Shown in pieces: positions 8,226-17,046 of a DNA stretch of 64,000 nt; the stretch's first letter is position 1; each line of letters begins with the position of its first letter. The notes under the pieces were generated by a model. It saw nothing but the letters and a program-made list of their open reading frames with translations. It was not told where the DNA came from and made no database searches. The position numbers and the translations under genes were made by a program. Source of the DNA: Pseudoflavonifractor_A sp022772585 (lineage in GTDB: Bacteria; Bacillota; Clostridia; Oscillospirales; Oscillospiraceae); the NCBI RefSeq assembly GCF_052065415.1, contig NZ_JBQHUB010000008.1:19031-83030 (forward strand). Reading direction: 5' to 3'.

Positions 8226-8608
8226 ACCATAGCGTTCAGGGTGTCCAGCACCGCCCGGAGCAGAGGGGCCGCCACCCAAAGGGCGGCCGCCGCCCCGGCG
8301 GTCTCCATCGCCGCGCCGATGCCTCCCTCTCCCGCGTCCCGGCACAGCTCCGCCGCAACGCGGGTGACGATGGATATCCCCACCGTCTTGAGCACCGGCG
8401 AGAGCACCGCCGGTGACAGTCCGGCCGTCTCGGCCAGTGCATCCAGAACGGTACGCAGACCGTCCACAGTCCTGAGCGCGGCGCCCAGAACCATGGCCGC
8501 GGCGGCCAGCGCCAGGACCAGCCCCAGCTCCCGGGCCTGCTTTTTGACCACCACGGCGCACAGCGCCGCGGTCACCGCCAGCGCGGCGGCCTTTATGATA
8601 TCCGTCAT
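8222..8608 (-). CDS. spoIIIAD: Stage III sporulation protein AD
   Basis: A 128-residue small membrane protein with four hydrophobic segments, starting MTDIIKAAALAVTAALCAVV. It resembles SpoIIIAC in its first half, as in other Firmicutes. Part of the SpoIIIA export apparatus in the mother-cell membrane. It follows spoIIIAC by 6 bp and overlaps spoIIIAE by 4 bp. Confidence 0.92.
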   Translation of the reverse strand: MTDIIKAAALAVTAALCAVVVKKQARELGLVLALAAAAMVLGAALRTVDGLRTVLDALAETAGLSPAVLSPVLKTVGISIVTRVAAELCRDAGEGGIGAAMETAGAAAALWVAAPLLRAVLDTLNAMV

Positions 8609-8614
8609 AGTCCA

Positions 8615-8812
8615 TCACAGCCCAAACAGTTCCTTTACCAGGTCGAACAGGGCGCTGATCTCCCGCACCACCAGCATGAGCACCACCACCAGCCCGGCCA
8701 GGGTCACCATAGTGGCCTGCTCATCCCGCCCCGACCGGGCCAGGACCTGATTGAGCACCGAGACCAGAATGCCAATGGCGGCAATCTTGAAGATCAAATC
8801 CACATCCATCAT
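8615..8812 (-). CDS. spoIIIAC: Stage III sporulation protein AC
   Basis: A 65-residue protein with two membrane segments (about 6-22 and 36-52), starting MMDVDLIFKIAAIGILVSVL and containing RSGRDEQATMVTLAGLVVVL, the conserved core of SpoIIIAC. It lies between spoIIIAB and spoIIIAD with short gaps. Confidence 0.93.
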   Translation of the reverse strand: MMDVDLIFKIAAIGILVSVLNQVLARSGRDEQATMVTLAGLVVVLMLVVREISALFDLVKELFGL

Positions 8813-8833
8813 GTTCCCACTTCCTCCGCTCTC

Positions 8834-9346
8834 CTACAGGAGAAGGATGACGAAAAAGCTGCCGGCGGCCATGCCCAGGGCCTGATAGAGCCGCCCCCGT
8901 CCGTCACGGTCGGCCTCAGCGGCGGTCAGGTTCCCCTCCAGCCGGGCCCGGGTCAGGGCGATGGCCTCCCGCTGCCCCTCCCCGTCGTAGCGGCCCAGGA
9001 CCTGTCCCAATTCCGCCAATGCTTCCCGGTCCTCCTCCGCCAGATCCATGGGCCAGTCAGCCAGGGCCTCCTCCCAGAGCTGCCCCAGGCTCCGCTCCCC
9101 CAAGCGGTCCAGTCCGTCCAGGCAGCGGCCGAAGAAGCCGCATGCCGGGGACTGGCTGCGGCGGGAAAGCTCGTCCAGCAGCTCCGGGATAGGGGTCAGG
9201 CGAAAGGAGAGCTCCCGCTCGGCCAGCTCCAGTGCGCCCAGCAGCGCGCGCAGACTCTTCACTCTCCGCCCCAGTTGGGCCGAGGCGGAAAAGCCCATGG
9301 CGGCCGCCCCTGCGGTGAGAAGCACCGCCCCCAGGAGCTTCAGCAT
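8834..9346 (-). CDS. spoIIIAB: Stage III sporulation protein AB
   Basis: A 170-residue protein of the SpoIIIAB family, which resembles GspF-type inner-membrane platform proteins. N-terminal membrane segment LLGAVLLTAGAAAMGFSASA, helical middle with LRALLGALELAERELSFRLTPIPEL, and a C-terminal membrane segment ending FFVILLL. The start at 9346 overlaps the 3' end of spoIIIAA by 7 bp. Confidence 0.92.
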   Translation of the reverse strand: MLKLLGAVLLTAGAAAMGFSASAQLGRRVKSLRALLGALELAERELSFRLTPIPELLDELSRRSQSPACGFFGRCLDGLDRLGERSLGQLWEEALADWPMDLAEEDREALAELGQVLGRYDGEGQREAIALTRARLEGNLTAAEADRDGRGRLYQALGMAAGSFFVILLL

Positions 9347-10278
9347 CTCTCTCCCTCCAGACTTCGCACCTCGCATACCCGGCCCGGTCCAACCCGCCGG
9401 ATGACCACCAGGCGCTGAAACACCTTCCGCTCCAGCAACCGCCGGTAGAGGGGGCGGATACGCAGGTCCTCCGGCCCCGTACCGTGGGCGGTGGCCAGCA
9501 GAGCCACGCCGCAGTTGGCGGCGGCCTCCAGCGCCTCCGCATCCTCGGGGGCGGTGATCTCGTCGGCGGCCAGCACCTGGGGATTCATCCCCCGCAGCAG
9601 CATCATCAGCGCCGCCGCCTTGGGACATCCGTCCAGAATGTCCGTGTGCCCGCCCACGTCCAGCTGGGGCATTCCCTCCCACAGGGCGGCCACCTCGCTG
9701 CGCTCATCCGCCAGGCCCACCCGCAGAGCGGGGCCCTCCACGCCGTCGGACAGGGAGCGCACCAGGTCCCGCAGCAGCGTGGTCTTTCCGCCGCCGGGGG
9801 GCGAGAGGATCAGCGTGCTGTGGACGCCGCCGGGACGCCGCAGCACATCCAGAACGGCCTCCGCCGCACCGGGCACTTCCCGGGCCACCCGGATGGACAG
9901 TGAGGAGAGCTGCCGCAGATTATGTACCGCGCCCTCCCGCACCACCGCGGAACCGCACAGGCCGATGCGGTGCCCGCCCCGGACGGTGAAAAACCCATTC
10001 TGCACCCGGTCCAGCGCCGTATGGGCCGAGGCGCGGGTGGCCACCTCCAGCACCAGGGACAGATCGCTGCTGCGGACGATCTCTCCGGCCCCCGGCACCT
10101 GTTTCTCCCCTGCCGGGCTCCCTACCGTCATGGCCCGTCCCGCCCGCAGGCGGATCTCCTCGGTCATGGCCTGCTCCTCCCGGGGCAGCCGCTCCAGAGG
10201 CCCCCGCAGCCACGCCGGGAGCAGCGCCGCCGCCTGACGGAACCGCTCCGCCGCTCTCTCTTCCTGCCCAGTGGTCAT
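9340..10278 (-). CDS. spoIIIAA: Stage III sporulation protein AA (ATPase)
   Basis: AAA/secretion-type ATPase of the SpoIIIA complex, 312 residues. Walker A is PPGGGKTTLL near 160-169 and a Walker-B-like LAADEIT near 240. GGHRIGLCGSAV and the LSSLSIRVAREV segment are typical. The ATG at 10278 is preceded by AAGGAG with a 10-base spacer; more upstream in-frame codons lack a ribosome site. First gene of the eight-gene spoIIIA operon, behind a sigma-E-like promoter. Confidence 0.95.
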   Translation of the reverse strand: MTTGQEERAAERFRQAAALLPAWLRGPLERLPREEQAMTEEIRLRAGRAMTVGSPAGEKQVPGAGEIVRSSDLSLVLEVATRASAHTALDRVQNGFFTVRGGHRIGLCGSAVVREGAVHNLRQLSSLSIRVAREVPGAAEAVLDVLRRPGGVHSTLILSPPGGGKTTLLRDLVRSLSDGVEGPALRVGLADERSEVAALWEGMPQLDVGGHTDILDGCPKAAALMMLLRGMNPQVLAADEITAPEDAEALEAAANCGVALLATAHGTGPEDLRIRPLYRRLLERKVFQRLVVIRRVGPGRVCEVRSLEGERC

Positions 10279-10314
10279 ATCGCTCACGCTCCTTGTCTTT
10301 GGAATTACTGGCAC

Positions 10315-10344
10315 ATTCTATGAGGGCACGTCCCGCTTTATGAC
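10315..10344 (-). promoter_or_regulatory. Sigma-E-like sporulation promoter for spoIIIA
   Basis: On the minus strand TCATAAA (about 10337-10343) and CATAGAAT (10315-10322) resemble the sigma-E consensus -35 (ATA core) and -10 (CATANNNT). They stand about 40 bp before the spoIIIAA ribosome site, in agreement with sigma-E control of spoIIIA in Bacillus. Confidence 0.6.
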
Positions 10345-10444
10345 GGGCATGTCCGTTTTTTTCCGGGCCTCTGCCGGCGCGGGTCGCCTACAGGGGGAGA
10401 ATTTGTAAATTTTTTGCGACCATGCTGTCAACTTATGAAAAATG

Positions 10445-10453
10445 TGGTATGAT
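10445..10453 (+). promoter_or_regulatory. Extended -10 promoter for the yfmF-yfmH-lgt operon
   Basis: TGGTATGAT is an extended -10 (TGn plus TATGAT at 10448-10453), about 80 bp before the yfmF start. The -35 side (TGTCAA, 16-bp spacer) is weak. Confidence 0.5.
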
Positions 10454-10533
10454 AAAATATCTGTAAGATCGTCATAATAAGAGGACGGCGCTTTGCGTCT
10501 CCCCTCTCACATATTGGAAAGGAACGGTGGCCT

Positions 10534-11814
10534 ATGGCCGATATGACCCGAATCGAACTGTCGCCCGGCGTCCATCTGACGGCGGTCCATACCGAAAAAT
10601 TCAAGTCCTGTGTCCTGGGCGCCACGCTGCTCTCGCCGCTGGACCGGGAAACCGCCTCCCTCAACGCCCTCATCCCCTCCGTGCTCCGCCGGGGCACACA
10701 GATGCATCCTGATATGGAATCCCTCTCCGCCGCGCTGGACGAGCTGTACGGCGGCTCCATCGAGCCCATGGTCCGCACCCGGGGTGAGACCCAGTGCGTG
10801 GGTTTTCTGGGCAGCTTTCTGGACGACGCCTATACCCTGGACGGCGCCTCCATTCTGGAGCCTGCCGCCGGTCTGCTGGGAGAGCTGCTCCTCCGGCCCT
10901 ATACTGTGGACGGCGTCTTCTGTCCTGACTACACCAGGGGCGAGCGGGACAACCTGGTGGACCGCATCCGGGCCCAGGTCAACGAAAAGCGCAGCTACGC
11001 CCTCTCCCGCCTGAAGCAGGAGATGTGCGCCGGGGAGCCCTTCGGTGTGGACCGCCTGGGCGACGAGGCCCACGCCTCCGCCATCACGGCCCAAACCCTG
11101 TGGGACCAGTACCGCGCCCTGCTCGCCTCCGCCCCCCTGGAGCTCTATTACTGCGGCTCGGCCCAGCCCCAGCGGGTGGCCGGCGCCCTGCGCGCCGCCC
11201 TCTCCGACCTGCCCCGGTCCGGCGTCCGCGCCGTCCCTCCCCGGCCCGTCCGGCAGGAGGCCCCCGCCCAGCCCCGCTATGTGGAGGAGGCGCTGGACGT
11301 GACCCAGGGCAAGCTGACCATGGGCTTCCGGGCCGGGGCCGACGTGTGGAGCGAGCAGTACCCCGCCCTCGTGCTGGCCAACGCCATCTATGGCGGCACC
11401 ACCACCTCCAGGCTCTTCCTCAACGTGCGGGAGAAGCTCTCCCTGTGCTACTACGCCAGCTCTCAGCTGGAGAAGTTCAAGGGCGTGATGCTGGTGTCCT
11501 CCGGCGTGGAGTTTGACCAGTTTGCTCCGGCCAGGGACGAGGTCCTGGCTCAGCTGGCCGCCTGCAAGGCGGGGGATTTTGAGGACTGGGAGCTGGAGGG
11601 CGCCCGCCGCTCGGTAGTGGGCGCGCTGAAGAGCGCCATGGACGCCCAGGGCCGGCTGGAGGACTTCTGGCTGGGACAGGCGGTAGCCGGTCTCACCGAG
11701 GGGCCTGACGCCCTGGCCGACCGGGTGGAACAGGTCACCCGTGAGCAGGTGGTCCGGGCCCTCAACACTCTGGAGCTGGACACCGTCTATTTCCTGAAAG
11801 GCAAGGAGGCCTGA
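10534..11814 (+). CDS. yfmF: YfmF-type M16 peptidase-like protein (non-catalytic partner)
   Basis: A 426-residue M16-fold protein. The catalytic HxxEH motif is absent: the equivalent stretch reads NALIPSVLRRGT. The second M16 domain carries IYGGTTTSRLFLNVREKLSLCYY, which is conserved in this family. In Bacillus the yfmF/yfmH (ymfF/ymfH) pair is tied to maturation of modified elongation factor P, and other M16 pairs work as an active-inactive heterodimer. Four bases separate it from yfmH. Ribosome site GGAAAGGAACGG lies before the ATG at 10534. Confidence 0.88.
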   Translation: MADMTRIELSPGVHLTAVHTEKFKSCVLGATLLSPLDRETASLNALIPSVLRRGTQMHPDMESLSAALDELYGGSIEPMVRTRGETQCVGFLGSFLDDAYTLDGASILEPAAGLLGELLLRPYTVDGVFCPDYTRGERDNLVDRIRAQVNEKRSYALSRLKQEMCAGEPFGVDRLGDEAHASAITAQTLWDQYRALLASAPLELYYCGSAQPQRVAGALRAALSDLPRSGVRAVPPRPVRQEAPAQPRYVEEALDVTQGKLTMGFRAGADVWSEQYPALVLANAIYGGTTTSRLFLNVREKLSLCYYASSQLEKFKGVMLVSSGVEFDQFAPARDEVLAQLAACKAGDFEDWELEGARRSVVGALKSAMDAQGRLEDFWLGQAVAGLTEGPDALADRVEQVTREQVVRALNTLELDTVYFLKGKEA

Positions 11815-11818
11815 TCGC

Positions 11819-13096
11819 ATGGAGAAACAGATCTATTCCCGGGTGGGCGAGACCGTCTGGACCACCCATCTGGATAACGGCCTTCCCATCTACGTGGATG
11901 TGAAGCCCGGCTTTCAGAAGAGCTACGCCTTCTTCGCCACCAACTACGGCGGCATGGATATGCGCTTTGAGCTGGACGGCGTATGGCAGGACACTCCCGC
12001 CGGCGTAGCCCATTTCCTGGAGCACAAAATGTTTGACACTAGGGACGGAAATGCCCTTCAGGACCTGGCCGCCAACGGCGCTTCCCCCAATGCCTTCACC
12101 AGCACGGCCATTACCGGTTATTACTTCGAGAGCACCGAGAAATTCGAGGAGAACCTGCGTATCCTCCTCTCCTTTGTCTCCGTCCCCTGGTTCACCCCGG
12201 AGAGCGTGAACAAGGAGCAGGGCATCATCGGCCAGGAGATCCAGATGATCGAGGACGACCCGGAGTGGCAGGTGTTCACCAACCTGCTCTCCGCCCTCTA
12301 TGCACACAATCCTGTCCGGGTATCGGTGGCGGGCAGCCGGGAGTCCATCTCCCACATCACCGCCGACACCCTCTACGCCTGCCACAAGGCCTTTTACAAC
12401 CCCTCCAACATGGTGCTGTGCGTGGCCGGCGACGTGGATCCGGAGCGGGTAGCCGCCCTGGCCCGGGAGATCCTGCCCGCCCAGGGCCGTCCCGCCATCC
12501 CCCGGGACTACGGCAAGGACGAGCCCGAGACCGCCAACGAGCCCCTGCGGGAGCTGCGGATGGAGGTCTCCACCCCCATCTTCCAGCTGGGATTCAAAGC
12601 CGACCCCGCTCCCCACGGACAGGAGCACCTGCGGCAGGAGCTCATCGGCGAGCTGGTCACCGAGGTGCTGGCCGGTTCCTCCAGTCCCCTGTACGCCCGG
12701 CTCTACCGGGAGGGACTCATCAACAAAAACTTCGGCTGCGGGTACGAGGCCTATCCCGGCTGCGCCTTCCTGGCTGCCGGCGGCGAGAGCCGGGACCCGG
12801 AGGCTGTGCGGGACGCGGTGCTCGCCGAGGCCGGACGCCTGGGCCGGGAGGGCGTGGACCCCGCCCTGTTCCGGCGGCTGAAAAAGGCCGCCTACGGCAG
12901 CCAGGTACGGGCCCTCAACTCCTTTGAGCACACCTGCGTCACCCTTGCTCAGTCCCATTTCGCGGGCGTGGACTATCTGGACTTCCCCGCCGTGTTCGAT
13001 TCCATCTCCCAGTCTGATGTGGAGTCCGCCATCCGCCGCTGGTGCACCCCGGAGCGTGCCGCCCTGGCCGTGGTCCGGCCCAAGGAGGGCGTATGA
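11819..13096 (+). CDS. yfmH: YfmH-type M16 zinc peptidase
   Basis: A 425-residue M16 metallopeptidase with an intact inverted zinc motif, HFLEH at 65-69 (zinc His65 and His69, catalytic Glu68) and a downstream Glu near 140 (IIGQEIQMIEDDPEW). The C-terminal half (about 230-425) is the usual second M16 domain. Expected to act with YfmF as active and inactive partners; the link to EF-P modification comes from Bacillus literature naming and is not shown here. Its stop overlaps the lgt start by 4 bp. Confidence 0.9.
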   Translation: MEKQIYSRVGETVWTTHLDNGLPIYVDVKPGFQKSYAFFATNYGGMDMRFELDGVWQDTPAGVAHFLEHKMFDTRDGNALQDLAANGASPNAFTSTAITGYYFESTEKFEENLRILLSFVSVPWFTPESVNKEQGIIGQEIQMIEDDPEWQVFTNLLSALYAHNPVRVSVAGSRESISHITADTLYACHKAFYNPSNMVLCVAGDVDPERVAALAREILPAQGRPAIPRDYGKDEPETANEPLRELRMEVSTPIFQLGFKADPAPHGQEHLRQELIGELVTEVLAGSSSPLYARLYREGLINKNFGCGYEAYPGCAFLAAGGESRDPEAVRDAVLAEAGRLGREGVDPALFRRLKKAAYGSQVRALNSFEHTCVTLAQSHFAGVDYLDFPAVFDSISQSDVESAIRRWCTPERAALAVVRPKEGV

Positions 13097-13980
13097 TCCG
13101 TACCGTCACCTTTCCGGGCCTGGGCCTGGAATTTCATCTCAACCCCATCGCTTTTACGGTTTTCGGCTGGCCCATCCACTGGTACGGCGTGATCATCGCC
13201 GCCGGCTTCCTGCTGGCGGTGGCCTACTGTACCCGCGTCTCCAAGCGCTTTGGCATCAAGGAAGACGACATTCTGGATATGCTTCTCTATGCCGCGCCCC
13301 TGGCTATTCTGGGGGCCCGGCTCTACTACATCGTGTTTTACCTGGACCTCTTCCGCCGTGAGGACGGCTCGCTGGACTTCATGCAGATGGTGCGCATCTG
13401 GGACGGCGGCCTGGCCATCTACGGCGCCGTCATCGCCGCGGCAGTGACCCTGTTCGTATTCTGCCGCTCCCGGAAAATCTCTTTTCTTGCCTTTGCCGAC
13501 CTGGGGGTCAACGGTCTGCTCATCGGCCAGGCCATCGGCCGCTGGGGCAATTTCGTCAACGTGGAGGCCTATGGCGGAGACACCACGCTTCCCTGGCGCA
13601 TGGGCATCATCGAGTGGGCAGGCAGCGCCGAGGTTTTTCGGGAAGTCCACCCCACCTTCCTCTACGAATCTCTCTGGAATCTGGTGGGACTGGCCCTTCT
13701 CATCCTCATCGCCCGGAAATGGCGGACCTTCGACGGTCAGATCTTTTTCAGCTATCTGGCCTGGTACGGTATCGGCCGGGGCCTGATCGAGGGCCTGCGC
13801 ACCGACAGCCTCTACCTTTTCTCCACCGGCATCCGGGTCTCCCAGCTTCTGGGCTTCGCCTCCGGTCTGGTGGGGATCGCGCTGCTGGTCTGGAACCTGA
13901 AGTTCCGCCGCCATACGCCGGAGGAGCTGTGGGTCAACCGCTACGCCCCGCCCGCCCCGGAGGAGGGCGCCGGCCAGTGA
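13093..13980 (+). CDS. lgt: Prolipoprotein diacylglyceryl transferase
   Basis: Transfers diacylglycerol from phosphatidylglycerol to the lipobox cysteine of prolipoproteins in the membrane; clients in this window include the two lipobox binding proteins. The 295 residues have about seven membrane segments and the family signatures PIHWYGVIIAAGF, LIGQAIGRWGNFVNVEAYGG and HPTFLYESLWN. The start was placed at 13093 (ATGA overlap with yfmH), because upstream in-frame codons lie inside yfmH. Confidence 0.96.
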   Translation: MIRTVTFPGLGLEFHLNPIAFTVFGWPIHWYGVIIAAGFLLAVAYCTRVSKRFGIKEDDILDMLLYAAPLAILGARLYYIVFYLDLFRREDGSLDFMQMVRIWDGGLAIYGAVIAAAVTLFVFCRSRKISFLAFADLGVNGLLIGQAIGRWGNFVNVEAYGGDTTLPWRMGIIEWAGSAEVFREVHPTFLYESLWNLVGLALLILIARKWRTFDGQIFFSYLAWYGIGRGLIEGLRTDSLYLFSTGIRVSQLLGFASGLVGIALLVWNLKFRRHTPEELWVNRYAPPAPEEGAGQ

Positions 13981-13990
13981 CCGCGCTTTC

Positions 13991-14040
13991 GCCCCGCCCC
14001 GCCGCAAAAACGGCCGGGCGGGGCTTTCTCTGTTGTTTTA
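13991..14040 (+). terminator. Rho-independent terminator after lgt
   Basis: GCCCCGCCC pairs with GGGCGGGGC (13991-13999 with 14016-14024) and is followed by a T-rich run. It ends the yfmF-yfmH-lgt operon. Confidence 0.85.
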
Positions 14041-14096
14041 GACGAAAAGGCGCCCATGGATGGCCGCAAATTTTATTGCGGATGCCGCATTTTTTC

Positions 14097-14125
14097 TTGA
14101 CAAACCCGGCAGAATATTGTATCAT
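14097..14125 (+). promoter_or_regulatory. Housekeeping promoter for the ylxM-ffh operon
   Basis: Consensus TTGACA (14097-14102), a 17-bp spacer and TATCAT (14120-14125), about 75 bp upstream of ylxM. Confidence 0.85.
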
Positions 14126-14200
14126 CAATCATGTTGTAAAGCTCTCAAACTTTACAAAGCGGCTCACCTTTACAAACAGTCCCGGAAGGAGGCGTCGGAA

Positions 14201-14572
14201 TTGAAGAATCAGGCGTACCGTATGGCCATGCTCTTCGACTTCTACGGTGACATGCTCACCGACCGGCAGAAGGAATTCTACGACCTCTATTACAACGAGG
14301 ACCTCTCCCTGGCCGAGATCGCCGAGAACTACGGCATCACCCGTCAGGGCGTCCGGGACGTGATCGTCCGGGCCGAGGCCATCCTCACCGAGCTGGAGGA
14401 CAAGACCGGCATCATCCGCCGCTTCCACAAGATGCAGGAGCAGTTTTCCGAGATCCAGAAGGCGGTGGACGGCATCCGCTCCGTCAACGAGGAGCGCCGC
14501 TATTACGACAACACCATCGAGAGCCGCTGCAACGATATCCAGGCCGTTCTCGATCAGCTGAAGCAGGAGTAA
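14201..14572 (+). CDS. ylxM: YlxM/p13 family DNA-binding protein
   Basis: A 123-residue helix-turn-helix protein that accompanies ffh in Firmicutes and modulates signal recognition particle function. RMAMLFDFYGDMLTDRQKEF and SLAEIAENYGITRQGVRDVI are the signature segments. The start is the TTG at 14201, 9 bases after AAGGAGG; an ATG at 14222 is a poorer alternative. Stop and ffh start are 3 bp apart. Confidence 0.9.
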   Translation: MKNQAYRMAMLFDFYGDMLTDRQKEFYDLYYNEDLSLAEIAENYGITRQGVRDVIVRAEAILTELEDKTGIIRRFHKMQEQFSEIQKAVDGIRSVNEERRYYDNTIESRCNDIQAVLDQLKQE

Positions 14573-14575
14573 GCA

Positions 14576-15931
14576 ATGGCGTTTGAAGGATTAACCGAAA
14601 AGCTCTCCGCCGCCTTTAAAAAGCTGCGGGGCAAGGGCCGTCTCACCGAGGCCGACGTGAAGGAGGCCATGCGGGAGATCCGGGTGGCTCTGCTGGAGGC
14701 CGACGTCAACTTCAAGATCGTCAAGCAGTTCGTGGCCACCGTCACCGAGCGGGCCGTCGGCTCCGACGTGCTGGAGAGCCTGACCCCCGCCCAGATGATT
14801 GTCAAGATCGTCAATGAAGAGCTCACCGCCCTGATGGGCAGCGAGGCGGCCAAGCTCAATATCTCCCCCGCGCCCCCCACCGTGGTCATGCTGGTGGGCC
14901 TCAACGGCGCAGGCAAGACCACCAACGGCGCCAAGCTGGCCGGCTACATGAAGCGCCGCAGCGGCAAGCGCCCCCTGCTGGTGGCCTGCGACACCTTCCG
15001 TCCCGCCGCCATCACCCAATTGGAAGTGGTGGGCAGCCAGGTGGATGTGCCCGTCTTCCAGATGGGCCAGAACGACCCCATCGACATCGCCAAGGCCGGC
15101 ATTGAGCACGCCCGCAAGCACGGCAACGACATGGTGTTTATCGACACCGCCGGCCGGCTCCATGTGGATGAAGAACTGATGGGCCAGCTCAAGGACATGA
15201 AGGCCGCCGTCGAGCCCGACGAGATCCTGCTCATCGTGGACGCCATGATCGGCCAGGACGCGGTGAACGCCGCCAAGGCCTTTGACGAGGCGCTGGACAT
15301 CACCGGCGTCATGCTCACCAAGCTGGACGGTGACGCCCGGGGCGGCGCGGCTCTCTCCATCAAGGCGGTCACCGGAAAGCCCATCAAGTTCGTGGGCCTG
15401 GGCGAGAAGCTGGACCAGATCGAGGTCTTTCACCCCGACCGGATGGCCTCCCGCATCCTGGGCATGGGCGACATGCTCTCCCTCATCGAAAAAGCCCAGG
15501 AAAATTTTGATCTTCAGAAGGCCAAGGAGATGGAGCAGAAGCTCCGCACCAACAAATTCACCCTGGCCGACTTTTACGAGCAGCTCTCCCAGATCAAGAA
15601 CATGGGCTCGCTCAGCGATATCGCCGGTATGCTGCCCGGCGTCAACGCCAAGGCCCTGGAGGGGGCCTCTGTGGATGAGAAGGCCCTGGCCCGTACCGAG
15701 GCCATCATCCTCTCCATGACCCCCCAGGAGCGGGAGAACCCATCCCTGCTGAACAACAGCCGGAAAAAGCGCATCGCCGCCGGCTCCGGCACCCAGGTGG
15801 TGGACATCAACCGCCTGCTCAAGCAGTTTGATCTGATGCAGCAGATGACCAAGCAGTTCTCCGGCGGGCGGATGAAGCGCCGGGCCGGGATGTTTGGCAA
15901 AATGAAGGGCGGACGCAGGTTCCCCTTCTGA
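14576..15931 (+). CDS. ffh: Signal recognition particle protein Ffh
   Basis: SRP54 GTPase that binds signal peptides and 4.5S RNA at the ribosome. 451 residues: N domain 1-90, G domain with GLNGAGKTT (108-116), DTFRPAA, DTAGR and TKLDGDARGG, and a methionine-rich M domain from about 300 (MLSLIEKAQ, MQQMTKQFSGGRMKRRAGM). Typical length. Followed by rpsP after a 65-bp gap holding a small TGGT/ACCA hairpin. Confidence 0.98.
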   Translation: MAFEGLTEKLSAAFKKLRGKGRLTEADVKEAMREIRVALLEADVNFKIVKQFVATVTERAVGSDVLESLTPAQMIVKIVNEELTALMGSEAAKLNISPAPPTVVMLVGLNGAGKTTNGAKLAGYMKRRSGKRPLLVACDTFRPAAITQLEVVGSQVDVPVFQMGQNDPIDIAKAGIEHARKHGNDMVFIDTAGRLHVDEELMGQLKDMKAAVEPDEILLIVDAMIGQDAVNAAKAFDEALDITGVMLTKLDGDARGGAALSIKAVTGKPIKFVGLGEKLDQIEVFHPDRMASRILGMGDMLSLIEKAQENFDLQKAKEMEQKLRTNKFTLADFYEQLSQIKNMGSLSDIAGMLPGVNAKALEGASVDEKALARTEAIILSMTPQERENPSLLNNSRKKRIAAGSGTQVVDINRLLKQFDLMQQMTKQFSGGRMKRRAGMFGKMKGGRRFPF

Positions 15932-15996
15932 GCAAGTTGGTACACGCTTCGCGTTGACCATAGAGAGATGTACAATATTATGGAGGTGAATCTACC

Positions 15997-16236
15997 ATGG
16001 TTAAAATCCGTCTGCGTCGTATGGGCGCCAAGAAGGCTCCTTTCTACCGCATCGTGGTCGCTGACTCCCGTTATCCCCGTGACGGCCGTTTCATCGAGGA
16101 GATCGGCACTTACAATCCCCTGACCAACCCCGCCGAGCTGAAGGTGGATGCCGAGCGCGCTCAGGCCTGGATCAAGACCGGCGCTCAGCCCACTGAGACC
16201 GTCAAGGCCCTGCTGAAAAAAGCCGGCGCCCTTTAA
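15997..16236 (+). CDS. rpsP: 30S ribosomal protein S16
   Basis: A 79-residue S16 with the hallmark KIRLRRMGAKKAPFYRIVVA at the N terminus and the FIEEIGTYNP segment. Ribosome site TGGAGGTGAA precedes the ATG. Part of the rpsP-khpA-rimM-trmD translation operon. Confidence 0.98.
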   Translation: MVKIRLRRMGAKKAPFYRIVVADSRYPRDGRFIEEIGTYNPLTNPAELKVDAERAQAWIKTGAQPTETVKALLKKAGAL

Positions 16237-16253
16237 TGGAGGTCTTTGACCGC

Positions 16254-16484
16254 ATGAAGGAACTGCTCACTTACATCGCCCGGAATCTGGTGGACCACCC
16301 CGACGCGGTGGAGGTCACCGAGCATGCCGGCGATGGCGAGACCGTCCTGGAGCTCCGGGTCGCCTCTGAGGACATGGGCAAGGTAATCGGCCGTCAGGGC
16401 CGCATCGCCAAGGAGATCCGGGCGCTGATGCGCTCGGTGGCCCAGCGCCAGGGCGGCAAGGTCTCTGTCGAGATCGTCGACTAA
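16254..16484 (+). CDS. khpA: KH-domain RNA-binding protein KhpA
   Basis: A 76-residue single KH domain protein (formerly YlqC). The start MKELLTYIARNLVDHPDAV and the GKVIGRQGRIAKEIRALM loop are diagnostic. I chose ATG 16254, 11 bases after GGAGG, over the ATG at 16236 that overlaps the rpsP stop, since family members begin MKELxxYIA. Partner of KhpB in small-RNA and cell-size control in other Firmicutes. Confidence 0.93.
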   Translation: MKELLTYIARNLVDHPDAVEVTEHAGDGETVLELRVASEDMGKVIGRQGRIAKEIRALMRSVAQRQGGKVSVEIVD

Positions 16485-16490
16485 ACAAAA

Positions 16491-16518
16491 ACGGCGGGGT
16501 CTCCCCCGCTGTTTTTTT
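16491..16518 (+). terminator. Intra-operon terminator/attenuator between khpA and rimM
   Basis: A nine-pair stem with one G-T wobble (16491-16499 with 16504-16512) and a run of seven T. It should cut transcription between the ribosomal/KhpA genes and rimM-trmD, with partial readthrough. Confidence 0.8.
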
Positions 16519-16548
16519 GTACCATCCACCGTTCAGGAGGAAAACGCC

Positions 16549-17046
16549 ATGAAACATCCATTTCTTGAGGCCGGACAGATCGTAAACACCCACGGCATTC
16601 AGGGCGAGGTCAAGATCGTCCCCTGGTGTGACTCCCCGGAGTTCCTCTGCGGCTTTGATACGCTGTATATCGACGGCGCGCCGGTAAAGGTCCGCGCCGC
16701 CCGGGCCCACAAGGGCAATGTGCTGGCCCGGCTGGAGGGCGTGGACGACGTGAACGCCGCCATGCGCCTGAAAAACAAGGTGGTCAGCATCGACCGCAGC
16801 GGTGTGGAGCTGCCCGACGGCCGGCACTTCATCGCCGACCTGATGGGCCTCACCGTCATTGACGACGACACCGGCGCCGAGCTGGGCGTCATCGCCGACG
16901 TGCTCACCCCGCCCGCCCATGAGGTCTATGTGGTGAAGGGCGGGGAGAAATCCTATATGATCCCCGCGGTGGACGCCTTCCTCCGGGGCACCAGTGTGGA
17001 AGAGGGCTGGGTCCGGGTCCACCTCATCGAAGGGATGGAGCTGTGA
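16549..17046 (+). CDS. rimM: Ribosome maturation factor RimM
   Basis: A 165-residue 30S assembly factor. N-terminal domain with LEAGQIVNTHGIQGEVKIVP, and a PRC-barrel C-terminal domain with PDGRHFIADLMGLTVIDDD and the AHEVYVVKGG and MIPAVDAFL segments. Stop overlaps the trmD ATG by one base. Confidence 0.96.
   Translation: MKHPFLEAGQIVNTHGIQGEVKIVPWCDSPEFLCGFDTLYIDGAPVKVRAARAHKGNVLARLEGVDDVNAAMRLKNKVVSIDRSGVELPDGRHFIADLMGLTVIDDDTGAELGVIADVLTPPAHEVYVVKGGEKSYMIPAVDAFLRGTSVEEGWVRVHLIEGMEL

Noticed and set aside
14591..15961. 456-codon minus-strand frame opposite ffh
   Set aside because: Antisense shadow; ffh is unmistakable on the plus strand.
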